A stretch of 34,395 nucleotides of DNA from Burkholderiales bacterium (GTDB lineage: Bacteria; Pseudomonadota; Gammaproteobacteria; Burkholderiales; Burkholderiaceae_C). The position numbers and the translations under genes are program-made. The notes under the pieces were generated by a model. The model did no database searches. It had not been told where the DNA came from and was given only the letters and a program-made list of their open reading frames with translations. The first letter of the stretch is position 1, and each line of letters opens with the position of its first letter. The stretch covers positions 1-34,395 of the forward strand of contig JAGWTU010000058.1 in assembly GCA_028868825.1 (NCBI GenBank), given 5' to 3'. Shown here piece after piece: positions 1 to 6,859 of this stretch.

Positions 1-23
1 TGACGCTAAGTTATTGATTTTAT

Positions 24-100
<77 letters not shown>

Positions 101-108
101 AACCCGCC

Positions 109-114
109 ATTGTA
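109..114 (-). promoter_or_regulatory. putative -10 box of the tRNA-Pro gene
   Basis: On the minus strand TACAAT lies 8 nt before the first tRNA base, followed by the GC-rich stretch GGCGGG. That is the right distance for transcription to start one or two bases before the mature 5' end. No convincing -35 box is visible. The upstream part of this promoter would overlap the stop codon of the neighbouring DUF697-like gene. Confidence 0.5.
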
Positions 115-134
115 CGGGTCGGGCCGCTGCCGCC

Positions 135-635
135 TCAGGCAGGTGCCGGCAACTGCAGCTGCCGCGCGACCGCCAGGCATTGGCGGATATGTTGCTCGCA
201 GACATAGCGCAACGCGGTGTAGGTCAGCAGCGCCGACACCGCCTGACCCGCCACCGGGACGAACTTGGCGGCCTGCTGCGCCGTCAGGCGCACGCCGACC
301 AGGCGCAGCACGCGCATCAGCAGCTCATGCGTCACGACCTTGCCGACGAGCATGCCGCCGCCGGCGCTGATGGCCTTGTAGACGACGACGCGGCGATCCG
401 GCGCCAGGCGTTCGATCTGCTCCACGGTAAGGCCGAATTCGCGGCTGATCTCGGGCAACAGCTGCATCAGCAGCCCGAGGTCGGTGGCCCAGTCGAGCCC
501 CGGCAACGGCACCGCGGCGACGCCGGCGGCGAACAGCGCCCGTGACCTCACGCGGCGCCGGCAGCGCGCGGCCACGGCCTGGAGGTCGTCGGCCTTGGAT
601 GGAGCATCGAGAATTTCGATCGTGGCGGCAGTCAC
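135..635 (-). CDS. DUF697-like putative membrane protein
   Basis: A 166-residue protein. The start chosen is GTG at 635, because GGAGGA lies 8 nt upstream; the open frame extends further but without a ribosome site. The sequence has a basic segment, then a hydrophobic stretch (LFAAGVAAVPLPGLDWATDL, about residues 34-53), a middle region with the pattern MQLLPEISREFGL, and a second hydrophobic segment near FVPVAGQAVSALLTYTALRY. This layout resembles DUF697/YcjF-type proteins, which are small membrane-associated proteins of unknown role. It stands alone, 34 bp from the tRNA gene. Function is not known; the family assignment is from pattern only. Confidence 0.75.
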   Translation of the reverse strand: MTAATIEILDAPSKADDLQAVAARCRRRVRSRALFAAGVAAVPLPGLDWATDLGLLMQLLPEISREFGLTVEQIERLAPDRRVVVYKAISAGGGMLVGKVVTHELLMRVLRLVGVRLTAQQAAKFVPVAGQAVSALLTYTALRYVCEQHIRQCLAVARQLQLPAPA

Positions 636-736
636 TGCGCGGTCCTCCTGGGCACGGCACCTCAACGTGGGGCGCTTGGGGCGGTTGACAAGACCGGCCA
701 GCGGATCCGCTCGATCGAGGGCCGGTCGGGCTCACC

Positions 737-742
737 TACGAT
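737..742 (+). promoter_or_regulatory. putative -10 box 6 nt before the EamA transporter start
   Basis: TACGAT is followed by six bases and then the ATG at 749, so transcription would begin at or next to the start codon. No Shine-Dalgarno sequence lies between. A TTGACA at 685-690 is too far away to be its -35 partner. This is one of several genes in the window with this spacing. Confidence 0.35.
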
Positions 743-748
743 AGCGCG

Positions 749-1666
749 ATGCCGAACCGCACGCCCCCAGCCATCGATCCGGCGGCGCCGGGCTCCGCGG
801 TCGTCGCCGCCTGCCTGGCCGCGACCTGGTTCATCTGGGGTTCGACCTACCTGGCGATCAAATGGGCGCTGACGAGCCTGCCGCCGCTGTTCCAGATGGG
901 CACCCGGTTCATCGCCGCCGGCCTGCTCGTCGGCGCCTGGGCGCGCTGGCGCGGCGCGCCGGGGCCGTCGCGGCGCGAGTGGGTCAATGCCGCCTGGCTC
1001 GGCGCGCTGATGCTTGGCGGCGGCTACGGCGGCACGGCGCTGGCCGAGGTCACGGTCGGGTCGGGGCTGGTGGTCGCCTTCATCGCCGTCACGCCGGCGC
1101 TGGTGGCCATCGCGCAATGGCCCTACGGCGTACGCCCGACCGCGCTCGAGAGCGCCGGCATCACGCTCGGCCTCGCCGGCGTGCTGCTGCTGGTGCGTGG
1201 CCAGGGTTTCGCGGCCTCGCCCGCGGGGCTCGCCGCGATGGTGCTGGCCTGCACGACCTGGGCGCTGGGCAGCGTGTGGTCGCTGCGCGGCTTGCCGGGC
1301 GGGCGCGACCTCGCGCTGGCCCCCGGCGCGGCCGGCTATTCGAGCCAGATGCTGATCGGCGGCGCGATGCTGCTGGCGGCGTCGGTGGCCGCCGGCGAAC
1401 AGCCGCGTTGGCCGCCCGACTCGCGCGCCCTCGCCTGCTGGGCCTACCTCGTCGTCGCGGGATCGCTGCTGGGCTTCCTCGCCTACATGGAGCTGCTGCG
1501 CCGCACGAGCATGATGCTGGCGTCGAGCTATACGTTCGTGAACCCGGTGATCGCACTGCTGCTGGGCGTGGGGCTCGGCGGCGAACGGGTGAGCCAGCTC
1601 GAATGGTCGGCTGCCGGCGTCGTGCTCGTGGGCGTCGTGATGCTGCTGCTCGGTCGCCGGCGCTGA
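749..1666 (+). CDS. EamA/DMT-superfamily transporter (YedA/RhaT-like)
   Basis: A 305-residue inner-membrane protein with about ten hydrophobic segments in two repeated halves, the standard size and layout of EamA-domain drug/metabolite transporters. The first half begins with ATWFIWGSTYLAIKWAL (about residues 20-36), a hallmark of this family. The second repeat contains YMELLRRTSMMLASSYTFVN and a final helix pair ending in a short basic tail. Members export amino acids or other small metabolites; the substrate cannot be read from sequence. It is a single-gene unit between a minus-strand gene and nadA (80 bp downstream). The ATG at 749 gives the canonical N-terminus but has no Shine-Dalgarno sequence. 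Confidence 0.9.
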   Translation: MPNRTPPAIDPAAPGSAVVAACLAATWFIWGSTYLAIKWALTSLPPLFQMGTRFIAAGLLVGAWARWRGAPGPSRREWVNAAWLGALMLGGGYGGTALAEVTVGSGLVVAFIAVTPALVAIAQWPYGVRPTALESAGITLGLAGVLLLVRGQGFAASPAGLAAMVLACTTWALGSVWSLRGLPGGRDLALAPGAAGYSSQMLIGGAMLLAASVAAGEQPRWPPDSRALACWAYLVVAGSLLGFLAYMELLRRTSMMLASSYTFVNPVIALLLGVGLGGERVSQLEWSAAGVVLVGVVMLLLGRRR

Positions 1667-1746
1667 GACCGTCGCCTCCGCCGCCGGCGGCCGGGCACGC
1701 GCGCGGCGTCACCGAGTTACGATCGCCCGAGGACCGAGAACGCCGC

Positions 1747-2859
1747 ATGACCCAGATCGCCTACGACTACGACCGACCCGACGCCGAGGGCCGCACCTGC
1801 ACCGCCCGCGCCTGGGCCCAGGTGCCAGCGGCTCTCAGCCGCGACGAGCGCGACGCCGCGATGGCGCGAGCCGCCGCTCTGCTCAAATCCGAGGGCGCCG
1901 TGCTCGTCGCGCATTACTACGTCGACGGCGACATCCAGGACCTGGCGCTGGCCAGCGGCGGCATCGTCGCCGATTCGCTCGAGATGGCGCGCTTCGGCCG
2001 CGATCACCCGGCGCAGACGCTGGTCGTCGCCGGCGTGCGCTTCATGGGCGAGACGGCGAAGATCCTCAGCCCGCACAAGCGCGTGCTGATGCCCGACCTC
2101 GAGGCCACCTGCTCGCTCGACCTCGGCTGCCCGCCGGCCGATTTCGCCGCCTTCTGCGACGCCCACCCCGGGCATCAGGTCGTCGTCTACGCCAACACCA
2201 GCGCGGCGGTGAAGGCGCGCGCCGACTGGATGGTGACGAGTTCCTGCGCGCTGGCCATCGTCGCCCACCTGAAGGCCCAGGGCCAGCCCGTGCTCTGGGC
2301 GCCGGACCGCCATCTCGGCCGCTACATCCAGGAGCAGACCGGCGCCGAGATGCTGCTGTGGGACGGCGCCTGCATCGTCCACGACGAGTTCAAGGGGCTC
2401 GAGCTCGAACTGCTCAAGCGCGAGCACCCCGGCGCGCTGATCCTCGTCCACCCGGAGTCGCCACGCAGCGTGGTCGAGCAGGCCGACGTCGTCGGCAGCA
2501 CCTCGCAACTGCTCGACGCCGTCGTGCGCGGCAGCGCGCCGGCCTACATCGTCGCCACCGACAACGGCATCCTGCACCGCATGCGCCAGCTCGCACCGGG
2601 CAAGACGCTGATCGAGGCGCCGACCGCTGGCACGAGCGCCACGTGCAAGAGCTGCGCGCACTGCCCGTGGATGGCGATGAACGCGCTGCAGGGCGTCGTC
2701 GCCTGCCTCGAGCACGGCCGCGGCGAGATCCACGTCGACGAACCCGTGCGCAGCCAGGCCCTGGGCTGCATCGAGCGCATGCTCGATTTCGTGCGCCGCC
2801 ATCCCGATAGCCTGGCGCGTGCGCCGCGGGGTTTCGTGCCCCAGGTTGGTGCCGCGTAA
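1747..2859 (+). CDS. nadA: quinolinate synthase A
   Basis: A 370-residue cytosolic [4Fe-4S] enzyme that condenses iminoaspartate (made by NadB) with dihydroxyacetone phosphate to quinolinate, the first pyridine of NAD synthesis. Diagnostic segments are VAHYYVDGDIQDLA (53-66), TCSLDLGC (121-128), WDGACIVHDEF (205-215) and CKSCAHCPWMAMN (300-312). The family's cluster ligands correspond to a Cys of the CSLDLGC segment, Cys209 and Cys306. The start at 1747 is preceded by GAGGA. The frame is open much further upstream, but that part is a shadow of the transporter gene. The partner nadB lies on the opposite strand about 2.3 kb downstream, with a c-di-GMP gene pair between them. Confidence 0.98.
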   Translation: MTQIAYDYDRPDAEGRTCTARAWAQVPAALSRDERDAAMARAAALLKSEGAVLVAHYYVDGDIQDLALASGGIVADSLEMARFGRDHPAQTLVVAGVRFMGETAKILSPHKRVLMPDLEATCSLDLGCPPADFAAFCDAHPGHQVVVYANTSAAVKARADWMVTSSCALAIVAHLKAQGQPVLWAPDRHLGRYIQEQTGAEMLLWDGACIVHDEFKGLELELLKREHPGALILVHPESPRSVVEQADVVGSTSQLLDAVVRGSAPAYIVATDNGILHRMRQLAPGKTLIEAPTAGTSATCKSCAHCPWMAMNALQGVVACLEHGRGEIHVDEPVRSQALGCIERMLDFVRRHPDSLARAPRGFVPQVGAA

Positions 2860-2905
2860 GAAAATGTTCCATGGCGCGGCCGGGCGTGCGACGATCACGT
2901 TTGAT

Positions 2906-2956
2906 TTCACCCCCGTCGCGGCCGATATCCCCGACGTACCCCACGGTTGGGGTGAA
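2906..2956 (+). promoter_or_regulatory. leader of comFB with alternative RNA pairings over the ribosome site
   Basis: TTCACCCC (2906-2913) is exactly complementary to GGGGTGAA (2949-2956), eight base pairs that would bury half of the Shine-Dalgarno sequence GAAGGA (2954-2959) of the gene starting at 2966. A competing 5-bp hairpin, CCCCA (2939-2943) with TGGGG (2948-2952) around a CGGT loop, uses the same G-run and would leave the ribosome site free. CGTCG (2914-2918) can also pair with CGACG (2932-2936) inside the large loop. The pairings are seen; a regulatory role is inference. Confidence 0.35.
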
Positions 2957-2965
2957 GGACCCGCC

Positions 2966-3280
2966 ATGCCCGCCACCCTGCCCGCAGTCGTCAGCACCGA
3001 TTTCAGCTCGGTGCGCAATCACAACGAGCGCGCCGTCTACGAACTGGTGCAGCAGCTCTCCGAACGCTACCCGGGCATCTCCCACAACCCCGAGTTGCTG
3101 GCCGACGTCGCCTGCGTGGCGCTGAACCGCCTGCCGCCGCGCTACATCCGCCACGAGGTCGATTTCGTCTTCTACCTCAGCGAGCGCGAGCGCAGCGAGA
3201 ACGAGCGCCACCTGTTCGACGCCGTCGACTACGCCTTCGGCTTCGTGCAGGCGCGCACGGCGATGAGGGCCCGTGCCTGA
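2966..3280 (+). CDS. ComFB-family protein, probable c-di-GMP receptor
   Basis: A 104-residue soluble protein. The family core is visible as NHNERAVYELVQQL (18-31) and ALNRLPPRYIRHEVDF (52-67). The ALNxLPPxY motif is the hallmark of late-competence ComFB (PF10719). Members of this family have been described as cyclic-di-nucleotide receptors, including for c-di-GMP. The cysteine pair often found before the motif is missing; this protein reads ISHNPELLADVAC there. The start at 2966 has GAAGGA six bases upstream. The diguanylate cyclase gene begins inside this gene's last codons (8-nt overlap), so the two are almost certainly co-translated, suggesting that this protein reads or controls the cyclase output. 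The specific target is unknown. Confidence 0.85.
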   Translation: MPATLPAVVSTDFSSVRNHNERAVYELVQQLSERYPGISHNPELLADVACVALNRLPPRYIRHEVDFVFYLSERERSENERHLFDAVDYAFGFVQARTAMRARA

Positions 3281-5120
3281 AGAACCCGCCGCCCCCGCGC
3301 AGCCGCTTGGCCCCGAGCAGCCGGCGCTGGCGCGGCTGCTCGCCGACCCCGGCGTCGACAGCGCCGAGCTCGTCGCCGCGGCCTGGGAGCTGTGCTACCT
3401 CGACGCCGTCGCGGCACGCGAGATCGGCCGTGCGCTGATCGAGCGCGGCGGCACGGCCGCGGCCGACGGCTGGTTCCATGTCGCACTCGGCGAAGTCCGC
3501 TTCGGTGACGCCGTGATCGCCGCCGATGCCGTGCGGCGCGCGCGCCAGTGCTATCGCGAAGCCGGCAACGCCCGCGGCGTCGCGCTGTGCGACGAGATCC
3601 GCGCCATCGAACTGCGCCGCGCCGGCGACCTCGCCGGATCGGCGGCGCTGCAGGCGACGCTGGACGCGCAGCAGGGGGCCGACCGCGACCCGATGCATGC
3701 GTTCATCGCGCACAACTCGCGCGCCATCACCTGCAAGCACCTCGGCCAGAGCGATGGCGCGCTCGAGCATTTCTACGCCGCCAGCGATGCCGCGCTGCGC
3801 CTCGGCTGGGCCGGTCCGCGCATCACCGCCTGGTGCAATCTGGGCGGCTACCACCAGACGCTGTTCAACCTCGACGACGCGCGGCGCCTGAGCGAGGAGG
3901 CGCTGGCCGCCGCCAGGCATGCCGGCGCGCGCCAGGCCGTGGGCGTCTCGGCGAAGAACCTGATCATCGTCTACTACGCCGCGGGCGAGTTCGCGCAGGC
4001 GCGGGCGATGGCCGAGTTCATGCTGAGCCACCCCGACGAACTGCTGCCGGGCGAGCTGCAGCGCTCGGCGCTGCAGCTGGCGATGGGCCATCTGGCGGTG
4101 GGCGAGATCGACGCTGCGATGAGCCGCCTCGAAGGCGGCGCCATCAAGGAGCTCGGCCAGAGCGACGGCCAGACGCAATGGACCTGGCTGACCGCGCGCT
4201 GCCTGCTGGCGCGCGACGAGCCGCAGGCCGCACGGCGCATTGCCGAGACGACGCTGGCCGCGCGCCAGCACAACGGCCTCGGCGACGAACCCTACGACCT
4301 GATGCAGCTCTACAGCGTGCTCGCCGACGCCTGCGAGGCCGGCGGCGACGCCGCAGCGGCGCTGCGCCACATGCGCGGGATGCACGCCGTCTACGAGAAG
4401 CTGGTCGGACGCAGCGCGCGCGCCCGCTTCATCGCCATCCAGGTCAGCCACCACCTGGCCGAGGTGCAGCGCGAACGCGACCTCGCGCTCGATTCGCGCC
4501 GCTCGGCCGAGGACGACCGCATGCGGCTCGTGCAGCTCAACCGCGCGCTGCAATCGCAGATCGCCGAGACCGAGATGCTGCACGCCAAGCTGCGCGAGCA
4601 GGCGCTGCGCGACCCGCTGACCGGCCTGCACAACCGGCGCTACCTGTTCGAGATCGGCCCCGGGATGATCGAGCTGGCGCGGCGCCAGAACGGCCAGCTC
4701 TGCGTCGTGCTGATGGACCTCGACCATTTCAAGCTGCTCAACGACACCTACGGCCACCAGGCCGGCGACCAGGTGCTGCAGCGCTTCTCGGGCCTGCTGA
4801 CGCAGATCCTGCGGCGCAGCGACGTCGTCTGCCGCCATGGCGGCGAGGAGTTCGTCGCCGTGATGCCCGACATCGACGGCGACGGCGCGCAGCAGGTCAT
4901 CAACCGCCTGCTCGAGTCGTTCCACGATCTGCAGCTCGAGATCGGCCGCCGGCGCCTGCCGCGCGGCGCGTTCTCGGCCGGCATCGCGCAGTTCCCGCGC
5001 CACGGCAACACGCTCGAGCAGTTGCTGATGCGCGCCGACCGTGGCCTCTACGCGGCCAAGAACCATGGCCGGGCGCGCGTCGAGATGGCGCCGCGCACCG
5101 GCTTCGGCACCCTCACCTGA
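3273..5120 (+). CDS. TPR-containing diguanylate cyclase (GGDEF)
   Basis: A 615-residue protein predicted to make c-di-GMP from two GTP. Residues about 35-395 are helical, TPR-like repeats (for example AITCKHLGQSDGALEHFYAA), likely a protein-binding sensor. About 396-445 is a charged coiled coil, and 446-605 is a complete GGDEF domain starting DPLTGLHNRRYLFE. The catalytic motif is GGEEF (523-527). The inhibitory site RxxD (R514-D517) lies exactly five residues before it, so product inhibition is expected. There is no signal peptide or membrane segment. The GTG start at 3273, with GAGGG just upstream, overlaps comFB. It ends 12 bp from the convergent nadB. The input sensed by the TPR region is unknown. 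Confidence 0.95.
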   Translation: MPEEPAAPAQPLGPEQPALARLLADPGVDSAELVAAAWELCYLDAVAAREIGRALIERGGTAAADGWFHVALGEVRFGDAVIAADAVRRARQCYREAGNARGVALCDEIRAIELRRAGDLAGSAALQATLDAQQGADRDPMHAFIAHNSRAITCKHLGQSDGALEHFYAASDAALRLGWAGPRITAWCNLGGYHQTLFNLDDARRLSEEALAAARHAGARQAVGVSAKNLIIVYYAAGEFAQARAMAEFMLSHPDELLPGELQRSALQLAMGHLAVGEIDAAMSRLEGGAIKELGQSDGQTQWTWLTARCLLARDEPQAARRIAETTLAARQHNGLGDEPYDLMQLYSVLADACEAGGDAAAALRHMRGMHAVYEKLVGRSARARFIAIQVSHHLAEVQRERDLALDSRRSAEDDRMRLVQLNRALQSQIAETEMLHAKLREQALRDPLTGLHNRRYLFEIGPGMIELARRQNGQLCVVLMDLDHFKLLNDTYGHQAGDQVLQRFSGLLTQILRRSDVVCRHGGEEFVAVMPDIDGDGAQQVINRLLESFHDLQLEIGRRRLPRGAFSAGIAQFPRHGNTLEQLLMRADRGLYAAKNHGRARVEMAPRTGFGTLT

Positions 5121-5132
5121 GGCGCGCCGACC

Positions 5133-6761
5133 TCATTTGCTGCGCGCCGGCCGCGTCAGCACGGTCGGGAAGCTCACCGGCAGCGTGTCGGGGAAATCGC
5201 GGCTGTAGTGCAGGCCGCGGCTCTCGTGACGGCGCAGCGCCGAGCGCACGATCAGCTCGGCGCAGCAGACGAGGTTGCGCAGCTCGAGCAGGTCGCGGTT
5301 GACGCGGAAATTGGCGTAGTACTCGTCGATCTCGCTGCGCAGCAGCTTGATGCGGTGCAGCGCGCGCTCGAGCCGCTTGGTCGTGCGCACGATGCCGACG
5401 TAGTTCCACATCAGCAGCCGCAGCTCGTCCCAGTTGTGCGCGATGACGACCTGCTCGTCGGCATCCTCGACCTGGCTCTCGTCCCAGATCGGCAGCCGCG
5501 GCGCCTCGCCCGCGCCTTGCGCCACGATGCGCTCGGCGCAGGTGCGGCCGAGGACGACGCATTCGAGCAGCGAATTGCTCGCCAGCCGGTTCGCGCCGTG
5601 CAGCCCGGTGTAGGTCGTCTCGCCGACGGCGTAGAGCCCTGGCAGGTCGGTACGGCCCTCGAGGTCGGTGACGACGCCGCCGCAGGTGTAATGCGCCGCC
5701 GGCACGACCGGAATCGGCTGCCGCGCGATGTCGATGCCCAGCGCCAGGCAGCGCGCGTGGATGGTCGGGAAATGCGACTTCAGGAATTCCTCGCCGAGGT
5801 GGCGCGCGTCGAGCCAGACATGGTCCAGGCCATGCTTCTTCATCTCGAAGTCGATGGCGCGGGCGACGATGTCGCGCGGCGCCAGCTCCAGCCGCGGGTC
5901 GTGCGCGGCCATGAAGCGCGCGCCGCCGGGGTCACCGGGCCCGGTGCTGGGCAGCGTCAGATGGCCGCCCTCGCCGCGCAGCGCCTCGGTGATGAGGAAG
6001 CTGCGCTCGAGCGGGTGATACAGGCAGGTCGGGTGGAACTGGATGAACTCCATGTTGCCGACCCGGCAGCCGGCGCGCCAGGCCATGGCGATGCCGTCGC
6101 CGGTGGCCGTTTCGGGATTCGTCGTGTAGCGGTAGACCTTGCCGGCGCCGCCGGTGGCTAGCACGACGGCGGTCGCCGCCAGCGTCTGCACGCGGCCGCT
6201 GTCGATGTCCAGCGCGTAGATGCCGTAGCAGCGCGGCGCCTCCTGGCGCTTGAGATGGCGCGAGGTCACGAGGTCGACCGCCATCCAGCGCTGGCGCAGG
6301 CTGATGTTGGGATGCGCCAGCGCACGCGCCAGCAGCGCCTCGTGGATCGCGCGCCCGGTGGCGTCGGCGGCGTGCGCGATGCGGCGCACCGCATGGCCGC
6401 CCTCGCGCGTCAGGTGCAGGCCCAGCGGGCCGGCCGGGTCGGGCGAGAACGGCACGCCGCAATCGACCAGCCACTGGATGGCGCGCTGGCTGTTCTCGGC
6501 GATGAAGCGCGCCGTGTGCTCGTCGACGATGCCGGCGCCGGCCTCCTGGGTGTCGCGCACATGCGACGCGATGCTGTCATCCTCGCCGAGCACGCCGACA
6601 ATGCCGCCCTGGGCCCAGGCGGTAGCGCTTTCGTCGAGTTCGCGCTTGGCCAGCACGATGACCGGGACCTGATCGGCCAGTTGCAGCGCCACCGCGAGGC
6701 CGCCGAGCCCGGCGCCGACGACGACGACGGGCGCTGGCGCGAGGTTGAGCTGCTGATTCAT
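5133..6761 (-). CDS. nadB: L-aspartate oxidase
   Basis: A 542-residue FAD enzyme oxidising L-aspartate to iminoaspartate, the substrate of NadA. The Rossmann motif VVVGAGLGGLAVAL opens the protein; family segments SATAWAQGGI, REGGHAVRRI, EFIQFHPTCLY and GLHGANRLASNSLLE are intact. The C-terminal helical domain is present. The ATG at 6761 is preferred to an in-frame ATG at 6797 for two reasons: the extra 12 residues precede the conserved FAD-binding start, and a TAGAAT box overlaps the upstream ATG, so that codon would lie before the transcript start. No Shine-Dalgarno sequence is clear at either. It is divergent from the Roadblock-fusion gene. Confidence 0.97.
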   Translation of the reverse strand: MNQQLNLAPAPVVVVGAGLGGLAVALQLADQVPVIVLAKRELDESATAWAQGGIVGVLGEDDSIASHVRDTQEAGAGIVDEHTARFIAENSQRAIQWLVDCGVPFSPDPAGPLGLHLTREGGHAVRRIAHAADATGRAIHEALLARALAHPNISLRQRWMAVDLVTSRHLKRQEAPRCYGIYALDIDSGRVQTLAATAVVLATGGAGKVYRYTTNPETATGDGIAMAWRAGCRVGNMEFIQFHPTCLYHPLERSFLITEALRGEGGHLTLPSTGPGDPGGARFMAAHDPRLELAPRDIVARAIDFEMKKHGLDHVWLDARHLGEEFLKSHFPTIHARCLALGIDIARQPIPVVPAAHYTCGGVVTDLEGRTDLPGLYAVGETTYTGLHGANRLASNSLLECVVLGRTCAERIVAQGAGEAPRLPIWDESQVEDADEQVVIAHNWDELRLLMWNYVGIVRTTKRLERALHRIKLLRSEIDEYYANFRVNRDLLELRNLVCCAELIVRSALRRHESRGLHYSRDFPDTLPVSFPTVLTRPARSK

Positions 6762-6795
6762 GTCAAGGGGGGTGGATTCGTGCGGCGTTCGAGGC

Positions 6796-6801
6796 ATTCT
6801 A
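6796..6801 (-). promoter_or_regulatory. putative nadB -10 box
   Basis: TAGAAT on the minus strand, 34 nt before the chosen nadB ATG. A -35 element would fall at about 6819-6824, inside the inverted repeat at 6812-6833. Sequence at that place is a poor -35 match, so the promoter would be weak or activator-dependent. Confidence 0.4.
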
Positions 6802-6811
6802 AGGACAGCGC

Positions 6812-6833
6812 TCCCGGGGCATCTGGCCCGGGA
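6812..6833. promoter_or_regulatory. 22-bp inverted repeat between nadB and the divergent gene, candidate operator
   Basis: TCCCGGG (6812-6818), an 8-bp spacer, then CCCGGGA (6827-6833): a perfect 7-bp inverted repeat with arms centred 15 bp apart. It covers the expected -35 regions of both divergent promoters (-10 boxes at 6796-6801 minus and 6848-6853 plus), which is where a shared repressor or activator would bind. No regulator gene lies beside it. Role is inferred from position and symmetry. Confidence 0.4.
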
Positions 6834-6847
6834 CCCCGCGGCGCGCC

Positions 6848-6853
6848 TATCAT
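6848..6853 (+). promoter_or_regulatory. putative -10 box 6 nt before the Roadblock-fusion gene
   Basis: TATCAT followed by six bases and the ATG at 6860, with no Shine-Dalgarno sequence between; same spacing as at 737-742. Suggests a leaderless transcript. Confidence 0.4.
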
Positions 6854-6859
6854 CGAACC

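Noticed and set aside
685..690. Perfect TTGACA as -35 box of the EamA gene
   Set aside because: No -10 hexamer lies 16-18 bp downstream; the better -10 at 737 is far too distant.
1680..1691. 12-bp palindrome GCCGCCGGCGGC before nadA
   Set aside because: Such GC-only palindromes are common in this DNA, it lies well upstream of the TACGAT box, and nothing else supports a function.
862..1746. A 295-codon N-terminal extension of nadA
   Set aside because: It reads the transporter gene in another frame. NadA begins normally at 1747 with a ribosome site.
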